From Burkholderiales bacterium (GTDB lineage: Bacteria > Pseudomonadota > Gammaproteobacteria > Burkholderiales > Thiobacillaceae): DNA of 16,708 nucleotides. Below are positions 1 through 6,491 of the stretch, in pieces; the first letter of the stretch is position 1; every line of letters starts with the position of its first letter. The stretch is from the NCBI GenBank assembly GCA_005793645.1, contig SXRG01000068.1, positions 1 through 16,708 of the forward strand, read 5' to 3'. The notes beneath the pieces are model-generated. The model was not told the DNA's origin and made no database searches. It worked only from the letters and a program-made list of their open reading frames with translations. The translations under genes and the position numbers were made by a program.

Positions 1-1239
1 AAGAACGAAATCGCAGCTCTGTCCGAATGGATATACACCCCGCCCACGATCCCACCGAAATGGGACATGGCCGATATGCGCGCCTCGCAAATCATCAACA
101 AGGATGCGAAAAACCTGCCCGCCAAACCGGTCTTCAAGGCCGACCCGACCAATATCACCCTGGTCGTGGAACATGGCGACCATCACATCACCGTACTTGA
201 TGGCGATGTCATGGAACCGATCCACCGCTTCCAGACCCGCTACGCCCTGCATGGCGGCCCAAAATTCACCCAAGACGGACGCTTCGTGTTCTGGGCCACG
301 CGCGACGGCTGGATTACCAAGTTCGACCTGTGGAATCTCAAAATCGTGGCCGAGATCCGCGCCGGGCTGAATACCCGAAATCTGGCGGTTTCAAGCGACG
401 GAAAGCATGTGCTTGTAGCCAACTATCTTCCGCATAACCTAGTGCGCCTATCCACCGAAGACCTTGATCCTCAACAAATCATTCCGGTCATAGGACATAA
501 CGGCAAAACCTCGCGCGTGTCCGCAGCCTATGACGCGCGCCCGCGCAAAAGCTTTGTCGCCGCGCTGAAGGACATCCCGGAGGTGTGGGAAATCCCCTAT
601 ACCGGCCCTGACGCATTCAAGCCACGCCAGGTCGTGCTCAAGGATTATCTGGACGACTTCTATTTCGATCAGAGCTACCGCTATCTGCTCGGCGCCTCAC
701 GCGCCAGCCCCAAAGGCCAGGTGGTAGACCTGGACAGCGGCGACAGAATCGCCGAGCTCGATCTTCCCGGCATGCCGCATGTCGGCTCCGGCATCACATT
801 CGACTACCAGGGCAAACGAGTGATGGCCTCGCCCAACCTCAAGGACGGCATCGTCACCGTCATCGGCCTGGACAATTTCAAGACCATTAAACACATCAAG
901 ACCCTAGGGCCCGGCTTCTTCCTGCGCAGCCACGAAAACACGCCCTACGCATGGGCGGATGTATTCACCGGCCCGCACAAGGACGCCATGCAGGTCATCG
1001 ACAAGCGCACCTTGGAGATCGTCGCCACCCTGCGCCCCGTGCCGGATAAGACATCCACCCATGTCGAGTTCGATCGCTATGGCAAATTCGCCTTGGTATC
1101 GATTTGGGAACACGACGGCGCACTGATCGTATACGACGCCGCTACCCTCAAGGAAATCAAGCGCCTGCCCATGAAACGCCCGGTCGGAAAATACAATGTG
1201 TGGAACAAAACCCGGCTGTCGGAGGGCACCAGCCACTGA
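1..1239 (+). CDS. nirN: NirN-like c-d1 cytochrome (dihydro-heme d1 dehydrogenase), 5' partial
   Basis: The reading frame is open from base 1, so the gene begins outside the window; the ATG at 67 is internal. The first residues, with an EIAALSEWIYTPP stretch, look like the last helix of a cytochrome c domain. What follows is a beta-propeller d1-heme domain, with blade-like phrases such as RDGWITKFDLWNL, NTRNLAVSSDGK and ALKDIPEVWEI. Histidines at nt 931-933 and 1060-1062 are candidate heme d1 ligands. The C-terminus, GKYNVWNKTRLSEGTSH, is what I recall for NirN rather than NirF or NirS. NirN is a periplasmic protein that performs the last step of heme d1 biosynthesis for cytochrome cd1 nitrite reductase; that role comes from the family. 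The gene is probably the last of a nir operon lying to the left. It converges on nnrS with 6 bases between the stops. NirS and NirF are the alternatives, NirF being less likely because a c-type segment precedes d1. Confidence 0.82.
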   Translation, partial: KNEIAALSEWIYTPPTIPPKWDMADMRASQIINKDAKNLPAKPVFKADPTNITLVVEHGDHHITVLDGDVMEPIHRFQTRYALHGGPKFTQDGRFVFWATRDGWITKFDLWNLKIVAEIRAGLNTRNLAVSSDGKHVLVANYLPHNLVRLSTEDLDPQQIIPVIGHNGKTSRVSAAYDARPRKSFVAALKDIPEVWEIPYTGPDAFKPRQVVLKDYLDDFYFDQSYRYLLGASRASPKGQVVDLDSGDRIAELDLPGMPHVGSGITFDYQGKRVMASPNLKDGIVTVIGLDNFKTIKHIKTLGPGFFLRSHENTPYAWADVFTGPHKDAMQVIDKRTLEIVATLRPVPDKTSTHVEFDRYGKFALVSIWEHDGALIVYDAATLKEIKRLPMKRPVGKYNVWNKTRLSEGTSH

Positions 1240-1245
1240 TCCTCA

Positions 1246-2430
1246 TTAGCCCGGCTTACCGTCCACCCGTGGCTGCCAGGTCATCGGCGCATATTTGATG
1301 ACCCAGAAGCAAAACACAGTCAGCCACAACAAGCCGGAGGCCGCGATATACGCAGAAGGCAGCGGCAGAATATCCGGGGCGATGCGTAGTAGCGCAGCTA
1401 CTTGCGCCAACCAAAACAACCACCAAGTGGTCGCATCGCACTCCAGCTTGCGACCCGAGTGTCCTAAGCTGACGCGAGAGGCCATACCAATCAGCATGGC
1501 GCCGAAGAAGCCCATGCCCAAGGCGTGCAGCGGTGCACGACCAGCACTCCACGGCAGTCCCAACCACAGGGCCAAGCTGGACACACCATACAAAACAAAG
1601 GCCACAGCGGCCCAAACGAAGGCCAAATGCAACATGGCCAGCAGACGCACGCCAAAGCTGCGGGTGATACCCCAGCGGCTGATAAACCACAGCGTCAATA
1701 CCGCCAACGGAAGATCGGCCACCCAGGTCCACTGCAGCAAAGCCGCCATTTCCAGCCCGGCATGAATCAAGCAAGCCACCAGCATGCCCCACAACGGGAC
1801 ATATGGACGCACGACGACATAGTTACTCAGCACGCGACTGGTAAACCAGGGCACCATGCGATGACAAATCCCCAGAAAGAGCGGCGTCAAAAACAACCAC
1901 ACTCCCACACTCAATGAGGCGGCCAGCAGCCCCGCTGAGTCGTTGCCTACCCCAAGCAGAAATAGGCCATCACCCACGGTTCCCAACGAAGTTGCCCACC
2001 AGGTCAGCCAGGGCTGGCGTGTATCCTGGGGTTTGGTATTCTTCATCAAGACACGCACCAAGGCCATCATGGCCCAGACCCAGCCTGCAACATGTAAGGC
2101 AAGGCCAAACAGGATCCAGCCACGCGAACCCAGCGCCAGATAAAACACCACGGCCCCCAAACCCATTAGCCCGGCCGATCCGATATAGGCCGTCCGTCCC
2201 ACGGGCGAACCACTAATCCAGTTTGGAAGCGCGGTAAACAAGAACCCCAAGACAAAGAAAGGCAAGAAACCATACAACATCAGCCAACCATGCAACGCAC
2301 CCGCCGGGAGAGAGACTCTTATCCAGCCATCCAGAAAGCCCAACCAGAACGCAATAGATAGCACGCTCTGGATGGCTCCAAGAAGAAAGAAAGGGCGATG
2401 CGGGGCAGCAAGAAGGGGCCAGGCGGACAT
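1246..2430 (-). CDS. nnrS: NnrS family multi-pass membrane protein
   Basis: This 394-residue protein has about 12 hydrophobic segments. It matches NnrS in its hallmark stretches: RPFFLLGA near residues 12-19, HGWLMLYGF at 47-55 followed by GFLFTALPNW, CHRMVPWFTSR in the middle, and HALGMGFFGAM followed by MASRVSLGHSGR toward the C-terminus. NnrS proteins are inner-membrane heme- and copper-containing proteins induced by nitric oxide and linked to tolerance of nitrosative stress. The conserved histidines of the family (H47 and those in the HALGMG and LGHSGR stretches) are present. The ATG at 2430 is chosen because it places RPFFLLGA at the usual distance from the N-terminus, although no Shine-Dalgarno is visible. 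An FNR-type box with a matching -10 lies upstream, which fits anaerobic/NO control. It converges on nirN and diverges from the DUF2249 gene. Confidence 0.9.
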   Translation of the reverse strand: MSAWPLLAAPHRPFFLLGAIQSVLSIAFWLGFLDGWIRVSLPAGALHGWLMLYGFLPFFVLGFLFTALPNWISGSPVGRTAYIGSAGLMGLGAVVFYLALGSRGWILFGLALHVAGWVWAMMALVRVLMKNTKPQDTRQPWLTWWATSLGTVGDGLFLLGVGNDSAGLLAASLSVGVWLFLTPLFLGICHRMVPWFTSRVLSNYVVVRPYVPLWGMLVACLIHAGLEMAALLQWTWVADLPLAVLTLWFISRWGITRSFGVRLLAMLHLAFVWAAVAFVLYGVSSLALWLGLPWSAGRAPLHALGMGFFGAMLIGMASRVSLGHSGRKLECDATTWWLFWLAQVAALLRIAPDILPLPSAYIAASGLLWLTVFCFWVIKYAPMTWQPRVDGKPG

Positions 2431-2434
2431 GATT

Positions 2435-2454
2435 TTGTGAATTGTTGTGAATTG
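2435..2454. repeat. Perfect 10-bp tandem duplication in the nnrS leader
   Basis: TTGTGAATTG occurs twice head to tail, at 2435-2444 and 2445-2454. Read on the nnrS strand it is CAATTCACAA twice, ending 4 bases before the nnrS ATG, so it fills the place where a ribosome binding site would normally lie. Its role is unknown. It could be a chance duplication, an unstructured A-rich translation-enhancing leader, or a protein-binding repeat. Confidence 0.75.
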
Positions 2455-2471
2455 ATAAGGAGATTGCGAGC

Positions 2472-2477
2472 AATGTA
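2472..2477 (-). promoter_or_regulatory. Predicted -10 element of nnrS promoter
   Basis: On the minus strand this reads TACATT, which keeps the TAnnnT core of a sigma-70 -10 box. Its centre is 32 bases from the centre of the FNR-type palindrome at 2500-2513. That is the spacing expected when the activator sits at -41.5 (class II). The implied transcription start is near 2464-2465, giving a leader of about 34 bases. The call is inferred from spacing and consensus only. Confidence 0.55.
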
Positions 2478-2499
2478 ATGGGTGGCCACCACACAGACA

Positions 2500-2513
2500 T
2501 TGATCTGACTCAA
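2500..2513. promoter_or_regulatory. FNR/Anr/Dnr-type binding site between nnrS and DUF2249 gene
   Basis: TTGATCTGACTCAA matches the FNR consensus TTGATnnnnATCAA at 9 of 10 defined positions. It lies in the 184-base divergent region. A well-placed -10 is seen only in the nnrS direction; toward the DUF2249 gene the equivalent hexamer (2536-2541) is TGGATT and lacks the TA core. FNR senses oxygen and Dnr-type relatives sense NO, and the two share this half-site, so the site alone does not say which regulator binds. Confidence 0.72.
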
Positions 2514-2603
2514 TTACACGCGAGCCCTGTCGTCATGGATTTGTCCAAAATCAAGAATGGGGCTTACTGCCAAGACAGCATTACCATTCAATGGCTCCAC
2601 ACA

Positions 2604-2607
2604 AGGA
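2604..2607 (+). promoter_or_regulatory. Shine-Dalgarno deciding the DUF2249 start
   Basis: AGGA, within AAGGAAGAG at 2603-2611, ends 7 bases before the ATG at 2615. It supports that start over the in-frame ATG at 2591, which has no purine-rich stretch at the right distance. Confidence 0.65.
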
Positions 2608-2614
2608 AGAGCCT

Positions 2615-2863
2615 ATGATATCCAACGACAAAACCATTACAGTCGATGCCCGCAATCTGGAGCCGCCCGAACCCATGGATCGCGCCCTTGCGGCAGCGGG
2701 TCTGTTACGCGATGGGCAGCATGTGCGCATGCTACTGCACCGCGAGCCGTTCCCACTCTACTCAATTCTGGCTACAATGGGACTCAGTTATCGTACCCAA
2801 CTAACGCCCGAGGGTGATTTCGTAATCCTGTTCGCCCACGCCCCAGAAGATCTGCCAACCTAA
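2615..2863 (+). CDS. DUF2249 domain protein (TusA-like fold)
   Basis: This small 82-residue protein is nearly all one domain. The phrases VDARNLEPPEPMDRAL (residues 10-25), HVRMLLHREPFPLYSIL (36-52) and the closing DFVILF strand match the DUF2249 pattern: a D-x-R-x-L-x-PPEP start and an RxPxPLY core. DUF2249 is a small alpha/beta domain related to TusA-like proteins. Its biochemical role is not established, but it recurs beside genes for nitric oxide and nitrite metabolism. It lacks the catalytic CPxP motif of TusA and has no cysteine at all, so sulfur-carrier activity by that mechanism is unlikely. The gene is divergent from nnrS, sharing the region with the FNR-type box, and converges on the radical SAM gene with a 2-base gap. 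Confidence 0.82.
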   Translation: MISNDKTITVDARNLEPPEPMDRALAAAGLLRDGQHVRMLLHREPFPLYSILATMGLSYRTQLTPEGDFVILFAHAPEDLPT

Positions 2864-2865
2864 AA

Positions 2866-3855
2866 TCAAGCCAAGGTGCCTTGCCGGGTGCCACGGCGAA
2901 TCAGCTCCGCCTCGATGCTATTAATGGCCGGCCAACGATGTACCACCCAGGCCGGAGCCAGAAGAAGATCAGCCGGGGCCGTGCCCGTCACCCGATGAAA
3001 ACGGATCGGCCATGGAGTCCGCTCAATCAGGTCAGTCGCTGCGCAAACATAGTCCGTCTGACTAAGCGGGATGTATTCGCCCCGCTGCCATTGACTCGCA
3101 AGGATGGTGTGACGCACAACATGCAGGGGGTGCAGTTTTATCCCGTCGACACCCGTCTCCAACACCCGTTCCAAACTACTCCGATAGTGTGATTTGTCCT
3201 CGCCCGGCAAACCCAGAATCAAGTGACAACAGACCGGCAGGTCGCGCGCCCGTGCCGCCCGCGTGGCCGTGATGTACTCGGCCATGCCGTGACCCCGATT
3301 GACGCGCTCCAGGGTCTCGTCGAAGGCCGATTGCAGACCCAATTCAAGCCACACCTCGTGACCGGCAGCACGATAGTCAGCCAACAGATCCAGAACAGCC
3401 TCGGGCACGCAATCCGGCCGTGTCCCGACCGACAGACCGATCACGCCGGGCAAGGCCAACGCTGCATCGTAAAGGCGGCGCAAGGTCTCCACATCGGCAT
3501 AGGTATTAGTGTAGGCCTGAAAATAGGCCAGATATTTGCGCGCACCCGTGCCTTGGGCAATCGCCTGTTTTGCCTGCGCCACCTGGGCCTCTAGCGTGAC
3601 GGGGAGACGCGAACGACGAATCCGCCCTCCCGTGCTGGGAAGAATCGGGGTGATGCCCTGCGTACCGCCGCAGGAAATGGCGGAATCGGCGGGATTGAAT
3701 GAATGGTTGTTACAAAAGGTGCAACCACCAACGCCCTTGCTACCGTCACGGTTTGGGCAGGTAAATCCAGCGTCAATGGCAATCTTATGCACCCGCTCGC
3801 CATAACGAGCCAGCAGGTCCTGACCCAAGGTATGCACGCGATCACTGAGGGCCAT
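2866..3855 (-). CDS. YhcC-family radical SAM protein (TIGR01212 type)
   Basis: This 329-residue protein has the radical SAM cluster cysteines as C33, C45 and C48 in FTCPNRDGS...GGCTFCNN. That long spacing between the first and second cysteine is typical of the YhcC subgroup rather than the classical CxxxCxxC. KYLAYFQAYTNTYA, GLSVGTRPDC, WLELGLQS and LILGLPGE follow, as in YhcC. The protein should bind a 4Fe-4S cluster and S-adenosylmethionine in the cytosol; the substrate of this family was unknown to me at the time of writing. It overlaps the end of the upstream membrane-protein gene by 14 bases (ATGGCCCTCAGTGA), so the two are probably co-transcribed from the FNR-type promoter and translationally coupled. 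The length is normal for the family. Confidence 0.88.
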   Translation of the reverse strand: MALSDRVHTLGQDLLARYGERVHKIAIDAGFTCPNRDGSKGVGGCTFCNNHSFNPADSAISCGGTQGITPILPSTGGRIRRSRLPVTLEAQVAQAKQAIAQGTGARKYLAYFQAYTNTYADVETLRRLYDAALALPGVIGLSVGTRPDCVPEAVLDLLADYRAAGHEVWLELGLQSAFDETLERVNRGHGMAEYITATRAARARDLPVCCHLILGLPGEDKSHYRSSLERVLETGVDGIKLHPLHVVRHTILASQWQRGEYIPLSQTDYVCAATDLIERTPWPIRFHRVTGTAPADLLLAPAWVVHRWPAINSIEAELIRRGTRQGTLA

Positions 3856-4975
3856 TAGCGCGCCCCGATCCCTGCAACCAATCGTTCAATCCCCAGTAGG
3901 CCAGGCCCGCGACAAACCAGAGCAATGCCAAAAGGCCGGCCATGGCACCACAGCGATAGCCCAACAGGGGCAGGATGGCCGAGGTAATGTAGAACAAGGC
4001 ACGCACACCGTTGTAACGACCGATAGCCGCCCGCGCTGTTGCATGCCAGGCCGTCTGTCGGCCAGGGCGTACCCAGACCGGTAGCAACTGGCTCGCCGCC
4101 CCGCTCACCAGCGGGAACATGAAACCCGCCAAAAAGATGTCCAGGCTCGCCACGCCGGGCACCATCACGCCGACCAGCGCCGAGACCAAGCCCAGCGTGG
4201 CGGCCGCCAACGCCGGTGCGGCTCCGTGCCAGGCAAAGATCCGCAAACCCTCCGTCCGCAGCCAAGCCGAAGCCATCCGACCCAGAGGCAAAAGCCAGAA
4301 TAAAATGCCTGGAATAACCAACCAAGGGGTTTCCAGCATCCGTCCAAGGGCCAGTAGAACGGCCCCAGCAAAGGCCCATTTAAGATCCTGACGCAGGCGC
4401 CGACTCACTCCTGGATCCGCGTGCCCCGTCGCGGTCGGGAATAAGACCTGCAAGGTCCCGACCGCCGTCAGGCCGATAAAACCGTACAAATTGATGTGCA
4501 GATGAAATTCCCGCAACGGAGCTTGCCATTGTGGGAATAGCGGAATCAGGACGGCAGCGGACATGCCCAGCAATAGACAAGATAATGCCACTCCATACCA
4601 GGCCAGACCCGGGTGAGCGCCACCCAAGGCATTGTGCGACCGCTGCCGCATCCAAACCAACATCCAGCCCGCCGCTAGAAGAACCATGGCCGCCCACAGC
4701 ACAATCCAGTTCCAGGCCAAGGCGCCCACAAATACCAACAACACTCCACCCCCCACAAGGACCAGCCCGAGGGGTAGCCTGCTCAAGACCACTCCCGCCG
4801 CCCGGCTACGCGTCAAGACCGGAACAAAGTGCTGCATGGCCGCCACGATCAGGGGCAAGGCCGCCATCGCCAACACCCCATGCGCCCAGAAAACCGGGGG
4901 TAGCCAAGGCAACGGCGAAAGGCTCGTCGCCAAAAGCAACACCAGTAAGGAAAAAACCAGCAAGGCAATCAACAT
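3842..4975 (-). CDS. Half-size heme-copper-oxidase subunit I-like membrane protein
   Basis: This 377-residue, very hydrophobic protein has roughly 12 membrane segments. One early helix carries AHGVLAMAALPL with H32, resembling the heme-ligand helix of oxidase subunit I (an HGxxM...P pattern). H49 follows in AMQHFVPVLTR. A later helix carries HLHINLYGFIGLTAVG (H158, H160) followed by VLFPTATG, resembling the HFH...FPLFTG helix that supplies both heme ligands in the oxidases. The CuB motifs (HPEVY and the HH pair) are not seen. It is therefore probably a heme-binding membrane protein related at a distance to NnrS and subunit I, not a working oxidase. The start ATG has no visible Shine-Dalgarno. 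It is the first gene of a two-gene unit with the radical SAM gene. A perfect FNR-type box lies 112 bases upstream of the start codon. The specific family and function are unrecognised. Confidence 0.65.
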   Translation of the reverse strand: MLIALLVFSLLVLLLATSLSPLPWLPPVFWAHGVLAMAALPLIVAAMQHFVPVLTRSRAAGVVLSRLPLGLVLVGGGVLLVFVGALAWNWIVLWAAMVLLAAGWMLVWMRQRSHNALGGAHPGLAWYGVALSCLLLGMSAAVLIPLFPQWQAPLREFHLHINLYGFIGLTAVGTLQVLFPTATGHADPGVSRRLRQDLKWAFAGAVLLALGRMLETPWLVIPGILFWLLPLGRMASAWLRTEGLRIFAWHGAAPALAAATLGLVSALVGVMVPGVASLDIFLAGFMFPLVSGAASQLLPVWVRPGRQTAWHATARAAIGRYNGVRALFYITSAILPLLGYRCGAMAGLLALLWFVAGLAYWGLNDWLQGSGRANGPQ

Positions 4976-5059
4976 GGGAGGGTAATTATCCAGGGTAAAC
5001 GGCCAAGGTAAATTGCCGACAGGACACCGAGCGTATCCCCGGAGCGTTCAAGGGATGCT

Positions 5060-5065
5060 ACGCTA
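5060..5065 (-). promoter_or_regulatory. Predicted -10 element of the oxidase-like gene promoter
   Basis: The minus strand reads TAGCGT, a poor overall match to TATAAT that keeps the TAnnnT core. It sits at the same distance (32 bases, centre to centre) from the FNR-type palindrome at 5088-5101 as in the nnrS promoter. A start near 5053 and a leader of about 77 bases are implied. The neighbouring TAGCAT (5055-5060) is a slightly better hexamer, but its spacing is 5 bases off. Confidence 0.45.
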
Positions 5066-5087
5066 GTACTTCCGCCCGTGAACGGCA

Positions 5088-5101
5088 TTGATACTGATCA
5101 A
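5088..5101. promoter_or_regulatory. Perfect FNR/Anr/Dnr-type binding site
   Basis: TTGATACTGATCAA matches TTGATnnnnATCAA at all 10 defined positions. It lies in the 259-base divergent region between the oxidase-like gene (-) and the flavoprotein gene (+). On the minus strand a TAnnnT hexamer sits at class II spacing. On the plus strand no good hexamer sits at that spacing: TAAAAT at 5120-5125 is 4 bases too close. Control of the minus-strand unit is therefore the better-supported reading, although effects on both genes are possible. Confidence 0.8.
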
Positions 5102-5234
5102 AGCGCCGTCATTTCGCGCTAAAATCGTCACTGGCCGTAACCGCGATGAAATATTATCATTTTGGCCTTGCATCGCCTGTGTTTGGTGTGGGTCTAGTTT
5201 AACTCGCCACCCCCTTAAGAAATGGAATGTGCTG

Positions 5235-6491
5235 ATGAAATGTGTGGATGATTTCCGCCTACGACTGGGAAACCAGGATCTAGTGCCCATTGTGGTCGGC
5301 GGTATGGGTGTGGATATCTCCACCACCGAACTCGCCCTCGAAACGGCCCGCCTAGGGGGTATTGGCCACATATCGGACGCGATGGTGCCGACCGTTTCGG
5401 ATCGTCACATCAAGACCCGCTATATCAAGGACAAACTCAAGCATTACAAGTTCAATGTCGAGAGCAACGACAAGTCCGTCGTCCAGTTCGATCTTGGCAT
5501 GCTGGCCGAAGCGACCCGCTGGCATGTAGGCCGCACCATGACCGCCAAGCGCGGTGACGGCATGGTGTTCATCAACTGCATGGAAAAATTGACCATGAAC
5601 GCACCGCGGGAGACGCTCAAGGTGCGTCTGACCGCCGCGCTCGACGCTGGCATCGATGGCATCACCCTGGCCGCCGGCTTGCACTTGGGATCGTTCGCAC
5701 TAATCGAAGATCACCCCCGCTTCCGCGATGCCAAATTGGGCATCATCGTCTCCTCGCTACGCGCCCTGCAGCTTTTCCTGCGCAAGTCGGCACGCACCGG
5801 TCGCCTGCCCGACTATGTCGTCGTCGAAGGCCCTCTGGCTGGCGGCCATCTCGGCTTTGGCATGGACTGGGCGCAGTACAACCTGGCCACCATCATCGCT
5901 GAGATCCGCACCTGGATGACCAGCGAACAGATCGACATCCCGCTGATCGCCGCTGGCGGCATCTTCACCGGGACGGACGCCACCCGTTTTCTGGAGAGTG
6001 GCAGCGCCGCCGTACAGGTCGCCACGCGGTTCACTGTCAGCGTGGAATGCGGTCTGCCCGACGATGTTAAACAGGAATACTTCAAAACCAGCGAAGAAAA
6101 CATCGAGGTCAACCAAATTTCACCCACGGGCTACCCGATGCGCATGCTGAAAAATAGTCCCGGCATCGGCTCTGGTATCCGTCCAAACTGTGAGGCCTAC
6201 GGCTACATTCTCGACAGCAACGGCCACTGTGCCTATATCGACGCCTACTTCCGCGAACTAGCCACCCATCCGGGTAAAAAGTTCACAGTTCAGGATAAGA
6301 CCTGCCTGTGCACCCACATGCGCAACTTCGACATCTGGACCTGCGGCCACTACACCTATCGCCTAAAGGACACCAGTCTGAAGAATGCGAACAACGAGTA
6401 TCAATTGCTGACTGCCGAGCATATCTTCAACGACTATCGCTACAGTCGCGACGAGAAAATTGCCCTGCCAGCCGCCATCAATCCGGCCTGA
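5235..6491 (+). CDS. Nitronate monooxygenase-family FMN protein with Cys-rich C-terminus
   Basis: The N-terminal two thirds is an FMN-binding TIM barrel of the nitronate monooxygenase/2-nitropropane dioxygenase family. It has VGGMGVDIST at residues 21-30, EGPLAGGHLG at 198-207 with the family's catalytic-position His205, AAGGIFTGTDA at 239-249 and AVQVATRF at 259-266. Family members oxidise alkyl nitronates or act as FMN-dependent reductases; the substrate here is unknown. Residues 300-418 form a C-terminal part unusually rich in cysteine (C319, C332, C357, C359, C370), with nearby H361 and H372. These could bind a metal or Fe-S cluster. The start at 5235 (418 residues) is chosen because the longer open frame reaching back to 5088 would run through the FNR-type box and has no family-like sequence; GTG 5229 is an alternative. 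No strong Shine-Dalgarno is seen. earP begins within its last 32 bases. Confidence 0.8.
   Translation: MKCVDDFRLRLGNQDLVPIVVGGMGVDISTTELALETARLGGIGHISDAMVPTVSDRHIKTRYIKDKLKHYKFNVESNDKSVVQFDLGMLAEATRWHVGRTMTAKRGDGMVFINCMEKLTMNAPRETLKVRLTAALDAGIDGITLAAGLHLGSFALIEDHPRFRDAKLGIIVSSLRALQLFLRKSARTGRLPDYVVVEGPLAGGHLGFGMDWAQYNLATIIAEIRTWMTSEQIDIPLIAAGGIFTGTDATRFLESGSAAVQVATRFTVSVECGLPDDVKQEYFKTSEENIEVNQISPTGYPMRMLKNSPGIGSGIRPNCEAYGYILDSNGHCAYIDAYFRELATHPGKKFTVQDKTCLCTHMRNFDIWTCGHYTYRLKDTSLKNANNEYQLLTAEHIFNDYRYSRDEKIALPAAINPA

Noticed and set aside
2872..2883. Small inverted repeat CAAGG-TG-CCTTG as a terminator
   Set aside because: The 2-base loop is too tight, there is no T-tract, and it lies inside the radical SAM gene end.
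4980..4991. Near-palindrome GGGTAATTATCC just before the ATG of the oxidase-like gene
   Set aside because: It is imperfect and short, with no known operator match; chance cannot be excluded.
5088..5234. N-terminal extension of the flavoprotein open frame
   Set aside because: It would translate through the perfect FNR-type box, its codons encode nothing family-like, and the conserved barrel start lies just after residue 1 of the 5235 start.
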